Below are positions 10,703 through 22,951 of a DNA stretch of 64,000 nucleotides, piece after piece (position 1 is the first letter of the stretch; the number at the start of each line of letters is the position of its first letter). The translations under genes were made by a program, and so were the position numbers. Source of the stretch: Silene conica (Eukaryota > Streptophyta > Magnoliopsida > Caryophyllales > Caryophyllaceae); NCBI GenBank assembly GCA_029255685.2, contig CM055312.2, positions 17,942,649-18,006,648 of the forward strand. The letters run 5' to 3'. The notes below the pieces were generated by a model. It was not told the DNA's origin. It was given only the letters and a program-made list of their open reading frames with translations, and made no database searches.

Positions 10703-13073
10703 ATAGCATTCGTAAACATATTGTATTATGCTTGTACTTTGTAAAATTGGTATTGTAACTAATTGTCTTTGATGATGGATTCACTAATTGCATTTCGAGT
10801 ACTGTAGTCATCGATTGTTGCTGATAGATCAAACATCAGATTCACAAACGAGTTAGCTTAGTGAGTTCTTAACTTTTTTTTTTGGACAGTTGGATATAAT
10901 TAGTACAACATTGTCATCTTAGCCGTGTTATGAGCACGGTAGTTCATTTTAGTTGGAATATACCTAATCCCAAAACAGCGAAAATTGGCGCTTAGCTTCT
11001 GAATACTTGTGATTATGTTCTTGCAGCCGTGAATCCGTGATTTATTGAGATAAATCCCAATATTTGCAAGATAACGTTAAGGCAATCTGATGCTACTGAT
11101 ATGTGTAATACTGTAATATATTGCATTCTAGTGCCTATAAGAGAACATGTTTGATGACCATTGCTTCTGCCTATTCTCCTGATTCCGCCAACGTTGTTAA
11201 GTGCTTTATTTAAGAAGTTTTTGCCAAAATAGGGTCGGAAACCAAACTATTTACCAGAAACAGAACTACCATACTACCAAGTACTTACAATTTTGCTCCA
11301 AACTCCCCCGATAAGGACCATCCCGCAGCAGCATTGTTGCATTTTGACATTGAGTCATGTTAAAAGCCTCGTCACATTTGGACTTTAGAGGAGATCTCAC
11401 AATATCTAAAAAGATGGATTCAGGAATTCCAAACAATTGAAGAGTCCTGCATACTGCATACAACACATGAAACAACCCACAGAAACCCCAGAGACATGGC
11501 TTCTTCACCACAAGGCAGAGAATTACAAAGGATTTTCCATAGGAAGAATTTCCAATTTCCTTCGACAGGAAGACATGGAGTCAAGAGCGATACATGCTAC
11601 TCAATTTAAAATCTTCATGTGCTAATGCATAGCCACTTCTTGTTGTGTAGTTACCCGTAGAAGTTCAATTCAACATAAAAAATCATCAACCTCTTCTTTA
11701 GGTATCGAAATGGGAATGAAGTGTAGTTCACGCAACTCCAAAGTGTGGAATACATTAACAATTATTAGGGCTTCTCTGAGATCCTAATTTCACAACTTTG
11801 TCCAACGCCTGCCTTACTCGGGTCTTAACTTCATATCCAGATATCTAGCATGCTTCTCAAATTGCAAAACAGGGTGACTAGCTACATCCTTCCAAACAAA
11901 TCTCGTACTATTCCACGTCTTCATGGCCTGTCAATAAATACATGTCTGCAGTGTCGGTTGTGCTGTGAATCTCATCATGGTGAACGTACAGACAACCATG
12001 AAAGCATTCTTAGAACAATCAAGAACTAGATTCTAATCAATATGAACATACACTCGGCAATAGTTAATGCGAGCCACACATTTTGACATGCCTTATGCAC
12101 TCCGCCCAGGAGTGCATCGAAATCCCTCATCAATGTTTTTGCATCTCACAGAGTAGTTTACACGCCTATTTCGCAACTTTGTCCAACTGACATAATAGTG
12201 AGTTAGTGACAGACAACAGATTGGAATATTTGAAAATATGTAATTTGAAATGAGCTGTATAATTAAATACTGTTAATGAAAAAAAGGGGACACTAGTACA
12301 ATGCAGACCTTGTGTCAACCTCTCCCCAAATGTCTCCTGCATAAGTCCATCCTCATTCCGCTGCCCAGTGGGATCTGAACTGAAGGTGACTTGAATGGAA
12401 AACTCATGTTTAGTATCTGCATTCCTGAGTAAAAAAAACTTGTACACTTTTATCATCACATTAATAATAACAGAAATTATTGACTGAAATACATATTAGA
12501 GGCCACAAAATTGCGAACATTTTCAGTTTTTACACGATTCTAAAAGAAGCAGAATGTTTTTACATGATTCTAAGCAAAAGCGGAAAAATCAAAATTTTCT
12601 GTCAGTCAAGAGAGGAATCAAAATAAAAATTTCTGCCAGTCAAGACTCAAGAGGGAAGATGAGGCCATGACTGAACTCGTATATTTAGGATAAAATGGGA
12701 AACATAACATATATGTAGCATATAAAAAAGAGCTAAAACACAAATGCACTAAGAATATATATGTAAATCATTCCGAATATTACCCACCAATCCACCTGCA
12801 CAACAATCATTCTAAGAGAGACAACATTAAAAGGTTTGGTTGTATACACACATCTCATACACGCTTTTGTATTCCTAGAGTACTAGGCTTTCCCCAACTT
12901 GGGCTTTTGGGCCATAGGTTTAGATTGCCAACTCATTGAGAAACAAGTCACTTGAAGATCCAACACAAGCATAAATTTTAAGATGACGCTAAATGCAATC
13001 TAGACAGATTCAAGTCCTTAAACAGAAACAGCACAAGCTGGTTTTAATTTAGCAGATGTTCAGAGCTAATTAA
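10703..13073. other. Intergenic region between two converging host genes
   Basis: It holds the 3' ends of the CCHC gene (left) and the BRIP-like gene (right, - strand). Short open frames exist on the - strand at 11266-11511 and 12166-12459, but neither has a recognisable domain, a splice context or neighbours in frame. They could be remnants of an old gene or untranslated exons. I see no RNA gene or intact transposon here. Confidence 0.4.
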
Positions 13074-15082
13074 TCATCTAGTATTGAGATCGAATTCTGC
13101 ATTTTCACGCCACTCTTCTCGTAGTTCTGTATCTCCATTGTCAGCCTCCTCGTCATTCAAGAAATCATCTGACGGTTCTCTATCAGCTCTCTGCACATTG
13201 TTTCCCCATCCATTCATCATCTCGTCCGGGCTAACCACTTGCTCTAGTTCTGTCATTTCAACATTAGTTTGTGATCCTAATGCACTAGCCCTAATTGGAG
13301 CTCGGGCCATCAACTCAGCATGTGCCTGTGACTCAGCCTGGATGGCAGCCATCCTCAACTTTGCTTCGTGAGCTTCCCGGCCAGCCTTCTCTCTTGACTC
13401 CATTTCTGCCCTTATTTCCATGATGGCCCTCTTTTCTTCCTGTAACAGTGCTTGTTCTAGCATCAATCTTTCTTCTGATCGAAATTCCCCCAAGGCCCGC
13501 TTTTGAGTTATTATATTAAAAGCCAGTGCCTGTTTCTCAAAAGTTGATGTGAACTCAGCTACCTTAACTGCAATATTGTGATCCCACTGCTGGGGGCGAG
13601 AGAGCATTTGCCCTGTTGAATCAGAGTCGAGGATTCTGTCATCTTCCTCAGCTTCATAATCAGCCACAACATGGTAGGGTAACAGCCTGTACATTTTACA
13701 GGAATCGGGTATTCAACAAAATGAAGTTGAAATTGGTTTTAACTAAGACAAGCTACAGTGCAACCTATACTGGTAAGAAAAAAGGAATCAGAGAACACGA
13801 AAACTTGAAATCCGGAATTAATTATAATAACAAAGGTCTTAAGAAAGGTTTCTTAGTAGATTATAATGTGATATTGTTATTTCCCTTTCGTCCGTCATCT
13901 TTGAGTATTCCTTGTGCACTCTTATACTCTACGTTTTCTTTCTTTCGTAAAGTAATCTTATTTACTTACCAAACAAGGAGATATAAAAGACTATCCCTCT
14001 ACATTAAAATGAGAAATCCCCACTGTAACATTTGGGGTAACAAATGGGGACAATCTGGAATCCTTTTCGAAGGATATCTTCAGCTTCAAGAGGTAATTCG
14101 TGGTCATTTATAGGTCACAGGAAACATTTTATCATACATTTAGGAACAAAATTTCCATTTTCAATACCGCTAATTACTAATTATTCATTGGTTATGCATT
14201 ATGGTGAAAAAAACATCACTAAATTGCTGTGCTTCTTTTAATAGTAAAATAGCAATTATTCAACAATTTTCATTTTGGTTTATGAAGAAACAACTTATCC
14301 ACTCCATGCGGCTAACACAAGTGTAAGTCTGTGTACACCACACCCCCACCACTGATTCCGCAAGTTGCAGGAGTTCTTGAGGCACCGAAGTTACAAATCT
14401 ATATACTCTCTCCCATCCAAACCAAAGGTAAGGTACCTTATTCGGACCATCCAAACCAGCATTCTTTTTGGTAAAGAAACATTACTAAAGACTCCTCATA
14501 CACCCTTATTATTTACATACAATTCCATCATGTATGTGGCCTAAGTTACTTTTTTGATCTTTTCTTAAAATTTGTGCTCCCTCCCATGTTACCATTGGTT
14601 TGGATGGGAGGGAGTATTCAGCGTGGCAGGTAAGGAGTGTGAATGAGAAAAAGGAAGATGATAAGAAAAAAGGGAACAAACCTTTCACAGGCATCTTCAA
14701 GAGATGAGAAAGGACGCTTGAAGTCAGGGTGGCAAACGCGCCAAGCATCTTGGTAAGCCATCTGAAGCTCAGCTTGATTACCAGCCAACGGTGGGCGACT
14801 CAGCTTGGATTGCAAATGTTGCTGCTGCGACTGGGGATTAGGGTTAGGGTTAGGGGTAGGATTAGGGTTAGGGTTAGGGTTTTGAGAAAGATTAAGGGGG
14901 CGATTGGCACCTAGAGGCCGCAAATGAGCATCGATATTAGATGGGAAACGAGACATGGCACCTTGCTGTTGCTGCTGAAACTGTTGTAAGAGATAAAGCT
15001 GCTGCTGTTGCTGCTGCTGTTGTTGGTGATGCTGCATCATTAGTTGTTGCTGGTGTTGCGCTAATGCTTTCGCCTCATCCAT
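13074..15082 (-). CDS. BRIP1/BRIP2: GLTSCR-domain SWI/SNF subunit, BRIP1/BRIP2-like, 337 aa
   Basis: Two coding exons on the - strand, 15082-14682 and 13686-13074, join in phase 2 across a GT-AG intron and give 337 codons plus stop. The N-terminus is a Gln/His-rich tract (about residues 9-40), then an Asn-Pro repeat, then the conserved core QMAYQDAWRVCHPDFKRPF, SLEDACERLLPYHVVADYE and EAEEDD, which is the GLTSCR1/BICRA-type domain and spans the splice site. A Glu/Arg/Ala-rich coiled coil follows (about residues 190-265) and then an acidic tail. In Arabidopsis such proteins (BRIP1, BRIP2) join the BRAHMA-containing SWI/SNF complex in the nucleus. A 3' splice site (TTATAGCTTAG) just before the ATG suggests a 5'-UTR intron whose donor is near 15317. 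The single coding intron contains a Stowaway MITE. Confidence 0.87.
14406..14614. mobile_element. Stowaway-type MITE in the BRIP-like intron
   Basis: A 209-bp element with inverted ends. One starts CTCTCTCCCATCCAAACC, the other reads CTCCCTCCCATCCAAACC when reversed; 24 of the first 26 bases match. TA flanks both sides (14404-14405 and 14615-14616). The 3' end also contains a small inner palindrome (CTCCCTCCCAT … ATGGGAGGGAG at about 14578-14614). Confidence 0.82.
14834..14882. repeat. Telomere-like GGGTTA repeat encoding Asn-Pro
   Basis: About seven units of GGGTTA, with two variants, lie within exon 1 of the BRIP-like gene. On the coding strand they read AAC CCT, so the protein has a run of Asn-Pro dipeptides interrupted once by Thr-Pro. 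Confidence 0.85.
14960..15056 (-). repeat. CAG/CAA trinucleotide tract encoding poly-Gln
   Basis: Impure CAG/CAA repeats on the - strand encode the Gln/His-rich N-terminus of the BRIP-like protein. Such tracts are common in plant chromatin proteins and vary in length between individuals. Confidence 0.8.
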
Positions 15083-16255
15083 TTTCCTAAGCTATAATAA
15101 AACCCACAAATTATCAAATTAAATCAACAGATCAACCGCTAAATTACAAACAATTAACCCAAAATATAATCATTCATCAAACTAAATGATTGAATACATG
15201 AACCAAAAATAAATAAATAAATAAATAAATAAACAAACAAACAAAAGAAAATTAAAGAAAAATTAAGAGCTCAAAATAAAAGAAACATGAGAATAGGTGA
15301 AAAGGAGGAAAATACCCAAGAACGCTAGAAACAACCAAAACAATGGAGGAGAAACTAGGATAAGAAGATTTGGTGTGTAATTGTTGTGTTTTTTTGGGAG
15401 CTTCACAAGAATCGAAGGTGAGACTTATTAACTCTTGAAAATATTGCAAATCCAAATGCGACTAAAGGTGGGTTCCGTTGAAAAAAAAAATAATAATATT
15501 GCAAATCCTACATCATCACATTTCTAAAGCTAATTAAGCTACTTGGGATGTTTGGTTCGACCATTTTAGATAGTATTTGAGCAAAAATATCCATACGAAT
15601 TTTTATGTGAATTCGAGCCGAATTTCGAAAAAAATCTGAATATATGGATATCATTTAAAGTGGATATTCAATCCGGTTTTTTCCGAATAAATCGGACCGA
15701 ATGTAGATCGAGATTTTCATAAAAGTGGATATCAAAATCCGATCCGAATTTTAAAAAATTATTAAAAAAGAAAAAGGAGAAATCTATAAATAAAATAAAC
15801 CGTCCGAACCCTAAAATTCGCTTACTCAAACCCTAAAACTCATACAGTCATACTACCCGCCTCCCTAACCCTTACACCCTCACTAAAACACAAACCCTAA
15901 TCTTTACTCGTCCCATTCGCCACCTCCTCCCTCTCTTTCAATCTCTCATCATCAATCATCAAATCTCAGTTGATTTATTTTGTTTTCTCATCATCAATCA
16001 TCAGATATGTCATCATCAGTTCATCACTGCTCAGTGCTCACTTCTTAAATCGTAAGTGTTTCTCCTTCGTTTCGATTGTTTCTCATTAATCAATTGTTTA
16101 TTGTTTCTCATTAATCAATTGTTTAATTTTTATGAATTGGTTCTCATTGTTATTATATGTAGTATTGTTATTTAATTTGTATGAATTGTTTATCCTTCGG
16201 CTTTTTATTGTTTCTCCTTCGTTTCAATTGCTTCTCATTGTTATTATATGTATTA
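15083..16255. other. Upstream region of the BRIP-like gene and an old repeat flank
   Basis: From 15083 to about 15450 lies the 5' leader and promoter of the BRIP-like gene, with an AAAT/AAAC microsatellite at 15205-15245. From about 15540 to 16255 the sequence has degenerate GAATTCGAGCC/ATCCGAAT-rich stretches, then CCCTAA-rich and TCATCATCAATCATC leader-like sequence. Such a mix is often found at the 5' side of plant hAT elements, but I could not define ends. The last part contains a local duplication (TCTCATTGTTATTATATGTA at about 16142 and 16231). Confidence 0.4.
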
Positions 16256-17716
16256 TCTATATAATAATATAAAAAGGCATGCTGAGCCCTTTTGAAGTGC
16301 CACGTGTCACGTTCTATGTTCTTGACACCTAGCATATTTAATAATACAATTATTCAATGAATTTATATAAATTTTGTGTACAAAAAAATTGATAATATTA
16401 AATTTGCTCTTAACAATACGGAATAAGTGCACATAATCTAATTAAATCAATAGTTATTTATACGCACTTCAATCATCCAAAAAAAATCAAAGAGTCATAA
16501 AGCACTCTTTCATAATTTTAATGACCTTCATAACTACAATTTCTCCTATATAATATCCTCTTTTTATTTTATGTGTTTCCAAAATATAATAATAAATTTC
16601 AAAAATAAACAAGAATCAACTCAAAACACGCATTTTATCATCATCCTAATTATCATAAAAACAAGGTAAATAGTGAAAAAATTCTTCTTATTTAATTAGT
16701 TTTTGTAATATAATATGTTAATAAATTGTTTAAAACTCTTTATATTACTTAACACACATAATTTTCATTAATATTTTTTGCTATTTAATTCATTTCTTGA
16801 GTTTCTCGACAATCAATTATCTAATTTAATAATGCCACAAAATAAATTAAAATTTAAAATAAATACGGAAATTTATGGCTATCTAATGTCTATAAAAACA
16901 ATAATACCTATAATAGTTTCTATTCACTTTATTTATTTAATATCTATTGCCCTTGAGTTTCTATGCAGTGATTATATTCTATGTTTTAATTTAAAATTGA
17001 TGATAGTGAGTATATTGAGAATTATTGTTGAGTGTTGTTGTTGCGGTGGTGGTGTCCAATAAAATATATTTTAATTTGTTATGTTGGTTTTTATAATCAT
17101 TTGTTATATTGAATTTATGTTTTCCATTTAGTGTAATTTATATATCTACATGTAACAATGTTTTAATTCGTTTGTCAAGTTTTTGCCATGTTGATCTTTT
17201 GGTCAAAATATTTTTTATATAAGTTTTAAAGTATCATAAAATGTATGTAACTGCAGATAAGGCAAAGCATCACGTGGATAATTTGAAGAGGAAAGAAATA
17301 CAAAAGACATGAAACTGAGGTAAAATTAAAGTTACAAAAAGCAAGGTAAAATTTTTTAAGTTATGAATGTATTGTTTTATTAAAAGATTTACTCGAATAA
17401 AAGAGCGCCTAAGTTAATGAGTTGGACAGTTTCAGTACAAAATTTAGATAAATATTTTGTTCATATATAATTTTTTTGTAATTAATAAAAAGAAAATATT
17501 TGTCTTCGTAATTCAAACTTATTTACATATTTTAAAAAATACGTAATTGTCTTGTACTATAGATTGTAAATTTCTTGTATAATAGATTGTAATTTGTGCA
17601 AAATGTGTTATAAATTTATATCCAAACATTGACATTCCATTTTATGAATAAAAAAAACGTCAAAATTTTAAAAAAACAAAGAACTATCCCGTGCATTGCA
17701 CGGGTCACAAAACTAG
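16256..17716 (+). mobile_element. Non-autonomous Helitron, 1.46 kb
   Basis: It begins TCTATATAATAATAT and ends CTAG, followed by T. Just before the end is the hairpin CCCGTGC-ATT-GCACGGG (17688-17704). It has no target duplication and inserted between A and T, as Helitrons do. The flanking sequence is a local duplicate: an uninterrupted copy at about 16142-16190 matches the two flanks joined together, so the empty site can be seen inside this window. No protein gene is present; it would depend on a RepHel protein from elsewhere. Confidence 0.88.
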
Positions 17717-18187
17717 TTGTTATTTAATTTGTATGATTGTTTATTGTTGCATTAATCATAGTTATGTACATTTTGTTATGACGTTCTTTAATTTCTCATT
17801 AATCAATCCTAGTTTATCTTCAACATTTATTTGACTCGTTTTTTATTTAAGATCGATCTCAGTTTATCTTCAACATGTTTAATTTGAATATTGTCTGTTA
17901 TTGTCACTTTGTCACAAAATAAGGGAATGTTTTTTTATTGTTTGTCAATGTCACTTTGTCCTGAGATTTAGAAATAGTGAATGTTGTAGATTATAGTCTG
18001 TTTTTTTGTTCATTATAAGTTGTGTTCATGCTGCTGTTGTGCTGAAGATTATAGTCTGACCTTGTTGTTGTTGCTGATGTCTAATTGTTATTGTTTGTTC
18101 TATTGTTCTGCCGATGTTGTGTTGCACTTGGTTCTTCGTTTTAATTACATCAGTTTTCTAGTTGTTCATGATGTAGTTGACTGTTGT
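17717..18187. other. Right flank of the small Helitron, no gene seen
   Basis: AT-rich sequence continuing the repeat seen left of the Helitron (TTGTTATTTAATTTGTATGA). Short frames are present but look random. I see no element end. Confidence 0.4.
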
Positions 18188-18600
18188 TGTAACACCTCGA
18201 TTATTCGGCCAAGATAATCAAGGTATTGCCATCTCGGTTACCAGAGGTAGACGCTTTTAATATAAATAAAGGTTTAATGTTATACAATACTAGAAGAATA
18301 AATAGAATACAACTCGGTACTAACTATTATGATGGCTACCGTACACGACTCGTGATCACCAAGCGCGCTCGTCCAAATCCCGCACGCAACACAAGACAAT
18401 TTGATAAAACCTGCTCTTCATATGATCGGAAATATCATATGGATCAACACAGGCCACCCAGAAAATGGGTGACAAATAAACAACCCCTAACAAGTCAGTG
18501 TCAATATAAACCAACATATAAACAATCATTAACCCAATCATTTTTCAGTACTTTCCAACATTTTCAATCATTTCCCACATTTCCTACCCACTAAACATCT
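18188..18600. mobile_element. Probable LTR fragment (Ty3-type, fossil)
   Basis: It starts TGTAACACCTCGATTATTCGG, close to the start of the 2.9-kb solo LTR at 35735 (TGTAACACCCCGATATTTTC). No matching end, partner or coding region is visible, so it is treated as a fragment of an old LTR. Confidence 0.35.
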
Positions 18601-18756
18601 CTCCTACTTTATCCATTACTATTTACTAACAATTATAAATAAGTTAATTTTGTAATGTTATAAATATCTTAATAAAATAATTACTATTAATTTTATATCG
18701 TATATTAGGGGGAAAATAAAAATAACAATATTAGAATTTTAAAAAGTGACAGACGA

Positions 18757-19750
18757 TGTAATACCTCGTATTTTAATTAATATTAAACTGGACGATAGTA
18801 TTTGAACGATTTTAATCGATAATTAATTTATCGAGTAAGGTGTTTTATGTTTTATGTTGTTAGTAATATGTCGGGTATGCGTATTAGTAAGTATATCGTG
18901 TTTTAGATAACTATTTGGGCCTTAAATTTCGTGCCAACTACACATCAACTACCAACCCATCTCGAATAAGAAAATCAGACTAACACCTTACACTCCCCAT
19001 GCCACCTTATGTAGTCACCACTCAAAACCCTACCTCTAACCTAATCCGCACAACACAACCCCATCTACATTGCTGTCGCCACATCAGAGAACAGGAGGGG
19101 AGGTTACACGGTGGTTTAAGGGAGCATAAGGGTGGTCGAATACTCCGTGAAGTAAGCATACTCACCACGTTCTGTTTATTCCAGTTTTCTCTTTCGTTTT
19201 AATCTAACAATTAAACCGTGTAAAGTTATGTATAGGTTCTGATTTCCAAGTAATATTAATCTATGATGTTGATAGTCGTGTTTTGACCATAGTCATGCCA
19301 CCGTGGACCACCTAGGACCACCTTATTTGCTGTGTCAGTGGCCGTGAATGTCGACAGGAAATAAGAATGTTTGTACTCTGTTTTAGCGTCCTTTCTCCGT
19401 ACTCTTTTCTTTTGTTTTACTCGTATGTTAATGGGGTTGTTTAGGAGCACGAGGCCATGAGGGGTGGAAATAGGATGTTGGAAGACCATGTGGTGGTTGT
19501 AGTATGTTGAGTGGTGGTCGGAAAACGAAGGGGGACAGTCGTCTAAGGGGGTGTCTCAGGAATTACAGAAACACGAATATGAGTGCAAGGATTTTGGGCG
19601 GTTGTTCCAGGTGGTTGCAGGGGTGTCAAAGTCTGGTGGTTACCACCAATCGAGTCGTGGGGTGTGGGAGATGTTGTGGTAGTGGTGTTAGGTGGTGGTT
19701 AGGGTGGTTATGCCGGTGGTTGGAGTCACGTTTTCAGGGCACATAGGCTG
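18757..19750 (+). mobile_element. Second LTR fragment (Ty3-type, fossil), cut by a copia LTR
   Basis: It begins TGTAATACCTCGTATTTTA, a common start for plant Ty3-type LTRs. It contains a GTAAGCATACTC stretch like that found mid-LTR in this group and a purine-rich GGTGGT tract (19490-19745). It stops where the copia LTR begins at 19751. No coding region remains. Confidence 0.4.
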
Positions 19751-21026
19751 TGTTGGGAAATGTGTCCTCAACAATAGTGCGATCACGTAATTAAATCTCA
19801 TAACGAGAATATGCAAGGGATGATCCGATATTATATAGTTAACTGACCAACATTAATCGGTAATGATTGGCTGACTAGAGTTTGAAATTATTGTCGTATG
19901 ACGGTGGTGGTCAGTTGATCCCTTTAGGTCACACCTATAGGACAATCCCCTTAATTGATATGTTGATCAATTGTATACGATACGAGTTGATCAAAATCCT
20001 TAAAATCAAATATCGAGAAATCAGAGGTTGAATCTTAATGTAATATTTATATTTGAAATTTAAATGTGTCGATTGTCGAATACTAGTCGATATTTTTGAA
20101 ATATCGAAATTAGAATGAGAAAGGTTCGTGGTTATAACAAACGTTGTATATCGTATTGACGATTATAATAATAACCATATATTGGGACGGTAATTACGAA
20201 TTACTAAATTAATTTGTTAAATGTGATTTAATTAATTTCGAAATAATATCTATTTGATAAATATTCATTTTAAATTAATACAAATGTATTATGTCACATA
20301 GAATGTCACATATTACACAATTGTACAAATTACAAATTGTAAAATGAAAGTCCATTTTACATTTGTATGTGCCGGTTTTATAAGGAGTTTTTAAGGATTT
20401 TAAAATGTTAAATATCATACCCTAAAAATCCAATGATTGTGGTAGTAATAGGTTTACATACCTATTATGTATGGGTAAGACAAAAAGTGTTTAAAAACTC
20501 TTCCCCATACTCCCTTCTACACGGCACACATACAACACACTCAACCCATCACCCTCTATATATGTGAATGGTTCACATAATTCATTTCTAACCCTAATGC
20601 AAACCTTGCATTTTTCTAGTAAGAGAAAAATCTCATAAAATTCTCTAATATTATTATTACATAATATTCATTAATAAATATAATAGTGATTATATTTATT
20701 TACTATAATTGTTATAGTATTTTCGATTAATGTTTTAATACGAATAGAACTCGTTTTAAGGTAAACGGAATTCCTTCACCTAGTCCGTGTTAGTCTTCGG
20801 TAATTAAGGGTGTGTCTTGGGTGCATCGTAAAGGAGGCAAGCTACTTTGGTTGCTCCATGAAGGATCATCCTAAGCTATTTTGGACCGAATGTAAGGATC
20901 TGATTCTTTGTTTTTTCGCATTTTCATTTGCATGCATAAGATCTAAACTATATTTAAAAGTTAAATTGGTAAAATAATTAGTGAGACTAATTTTTTAGTA
21001 GGGTTGGTATGGCCGTGTAACCTACA
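19751..21026 (+). mobile_element. Ty1/copia LTR (fossil), followed by its primer site
   Basis: TG…CA bounded, 1276 bp, starting TGTTGGGAAATGTGTCC. It is followed directly by AGTGGTATCAGAGC (21027-21040), the initiator-Met tRNA primer site used by plant copia elements. Part of the LTR (about 19895-19950) resembles, in the opposite orientation, the LTR of the young copia element at 40756-49398, so both belong to related families. No second LTR and no gag or pol are seen downstream: the element is a remnant. Confidence 0.7.
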
Positions 21027-21040
21027 AGTGGTATCAGAGC

Positions 21041-22951
21041 ATACAGTTGCTTGCATGCAACTCGGTTTTACGGTTTTTACGAGTAATATGATTAACAATA
21101 AAAACGTAAAATATTTAGTTCATATAAGATATGCACGAAAATATTTATGCATGTATACTTTCTGGTCCTAAAATGTTTTAGGTCATTTTATATGATTTAT
21201 GGAATTATATTGTTCAAATTTTAGAAATTAATTGTTAATTGTATCTAATTAATCAGTTAAAAATGTTTATTTATGGGAAAATTAGCCAATTAAACTTTCT
21301 GGACGAGATTTTTATATATGTTCTCACATGCATTTTGTATATTATGAATATTAATTTTTCCGAGTTATTGGAGTTTTATGCATGGTTTATGAAATTTAAT
21401 AGTTAAATTGTCATAAAATGAGTTTAAAATGGGTTTATATAGTTAGATTATGAATTTAGCTACGGAAAGTTTTGTGTATGTCACATGCAATATTTAAAAT
21501 GTTCACTAAATTTTTCAGAAGTTTATATTAAGTATTGCATGATTATTGATTTTTATGGTAAAAATCGAGATAACAGTGACATAATTTCAACTTAAATAGT
21601 TTGAGTTTGAATTTGGCCATAAAAATTTTATACAGTGTCATATATATAATTTCTAGAATGCATGTAATTTTTGAGATTTTTCTTTCGAATATTGCATGAG
21701 AATAAATTTTATTGGTTAAAATCGTATATTATATGGCATAATTTGTTAAAAATAGTAAAATTTACTAAAATGGCCGAAAAAAATTAACCCATATATGTCA
21801 TATTAGATATGTTCATCATCATATTTTTCTTGTGTGCCAAAAGTTTCTGTAATTTTAATTTTTAATTTTTAAATGTTAAAGTTAAAAATTTGAATTGTAA
21901 GAGTCAAATTATGATTTTTCGGTCCTTGAACAGTGTTTTTCTGATTTTTTCTGTCCCATTTCAGTCTCTTGAGTGTTTTGTAATATGTAAAAATTTTATT
22001 AGTATTTTATTGCATTATTTAAAAGGTAATTTTGAATTTTCGTCTAAATATGCATGTTTATACGTTTTATTTCGAAATAAATTGTTTATTTCGTTTATAT
22101 TTATGATTTTAGGATCTGAAATTTTCTTCAAAATTTGAATTTTGAATTTTTTCGAAATATTTTATGACTCAATTGATTTTTATATTATTTTTCCCGTACA
22201 ACCGATAATGTACCGAACAATATTATTATAAATAAGTTAAGTCATGTTCAAAATTTGAGTAAGACTAAATTTTGAAACCTAAAATGTGTTAGGATGTTTA
22301 ACTTAATCGTGAATATTTATTCACATAATGTTAAGTGATTTTAAATGTTAAAATCACGCTATTCCATAAAACCGTGTTATTACGATAACGATATTTAAAT
22401 TATGTTTAAATAAGACGATTTGGCTTAGGATTGGCATGTTAGTTGCATATTCATAAGCATTGCATATTTATTTATTTATAAATGTCATAATTTAATTTAC
22501 TTAATTTGAAGTGTGTTTAGTAGGCTTTGTTACTAATACAACTCGGTGATGATAAAAGCTTAATGGTTTGAGAGTTGATGCAAGACGAATGTTCTTGTAG
22601 TATGTATGCTCAGATTTTACACTTATCTTAGCCAACTAGTAACTGTATTAAGGCCACCACATGGTCTACCATATTTGGTGTGTGTGCAGGAGGCCTTTAT
22701 ACATACTTAGCACAACTCAATGATGAGGCTATTTAGGCCTGAGAGTTGTAAAAACTGCATTGCAATAAAGAACAACTGAAAACATAGCATACCATTATCA
22801 TTCCAATAACATTCAATACATTCCATTAACCAAAATGTGATTAAACCTTAAACATTGTCGTAGTTCACAAAAATGTGTAAACTGTAATCAATTTCCTAAA
22901 CTTCCATACTTTAAACATTGTAGCCTAATTCATGCATTAGATGTTCTATCC
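21041..22951. other. Non-coding interior next to the copia remnant
   Basis: AT-rich, with no domain-bearing frame. The left part is probably untranslated interior of the LTR remnant. From about 22500 the sequence changes character (GATGATAAAAGC, GTGTGTGCAGGAGGCC), and somewhere there it meets the 3' side of the mariner relic. I could not place the border. Confidence 0.35.

Noticed and set aside
12166-12459. 97-aa frame on the - strand downstream of the BRIP-like gene
   Set aside because: The middle looks slightly protein-like, but there are no splice partners or domain; kept only as a note in the intergenic entry.
13084-14113. Frames on the + strand opposite the BRIP-like exon 2 and intron
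   Set aside because: Antisense shadow of a well-supported exon and intron; no recognisable domain.
16778-17062. 94-aa hydrophobic frame
   Set aside because: It lies inside a non-autonomous Helitron in very AT-rich DNA, where such frames arise by chance.
18226-18594. 122-aa frame on the + strand
   Set aside because: It lies in an LTR-like fragment and has no domain or coding bias that I can see.
21027-21040. Possible tRNA-related sequence (TGGTATCAGAGC)
   Set aside because: This is the copia primer-binding site, complementary to an initiator tRNA end, not a tRNA gene. I found no tRNA or rRNA gene in the window.
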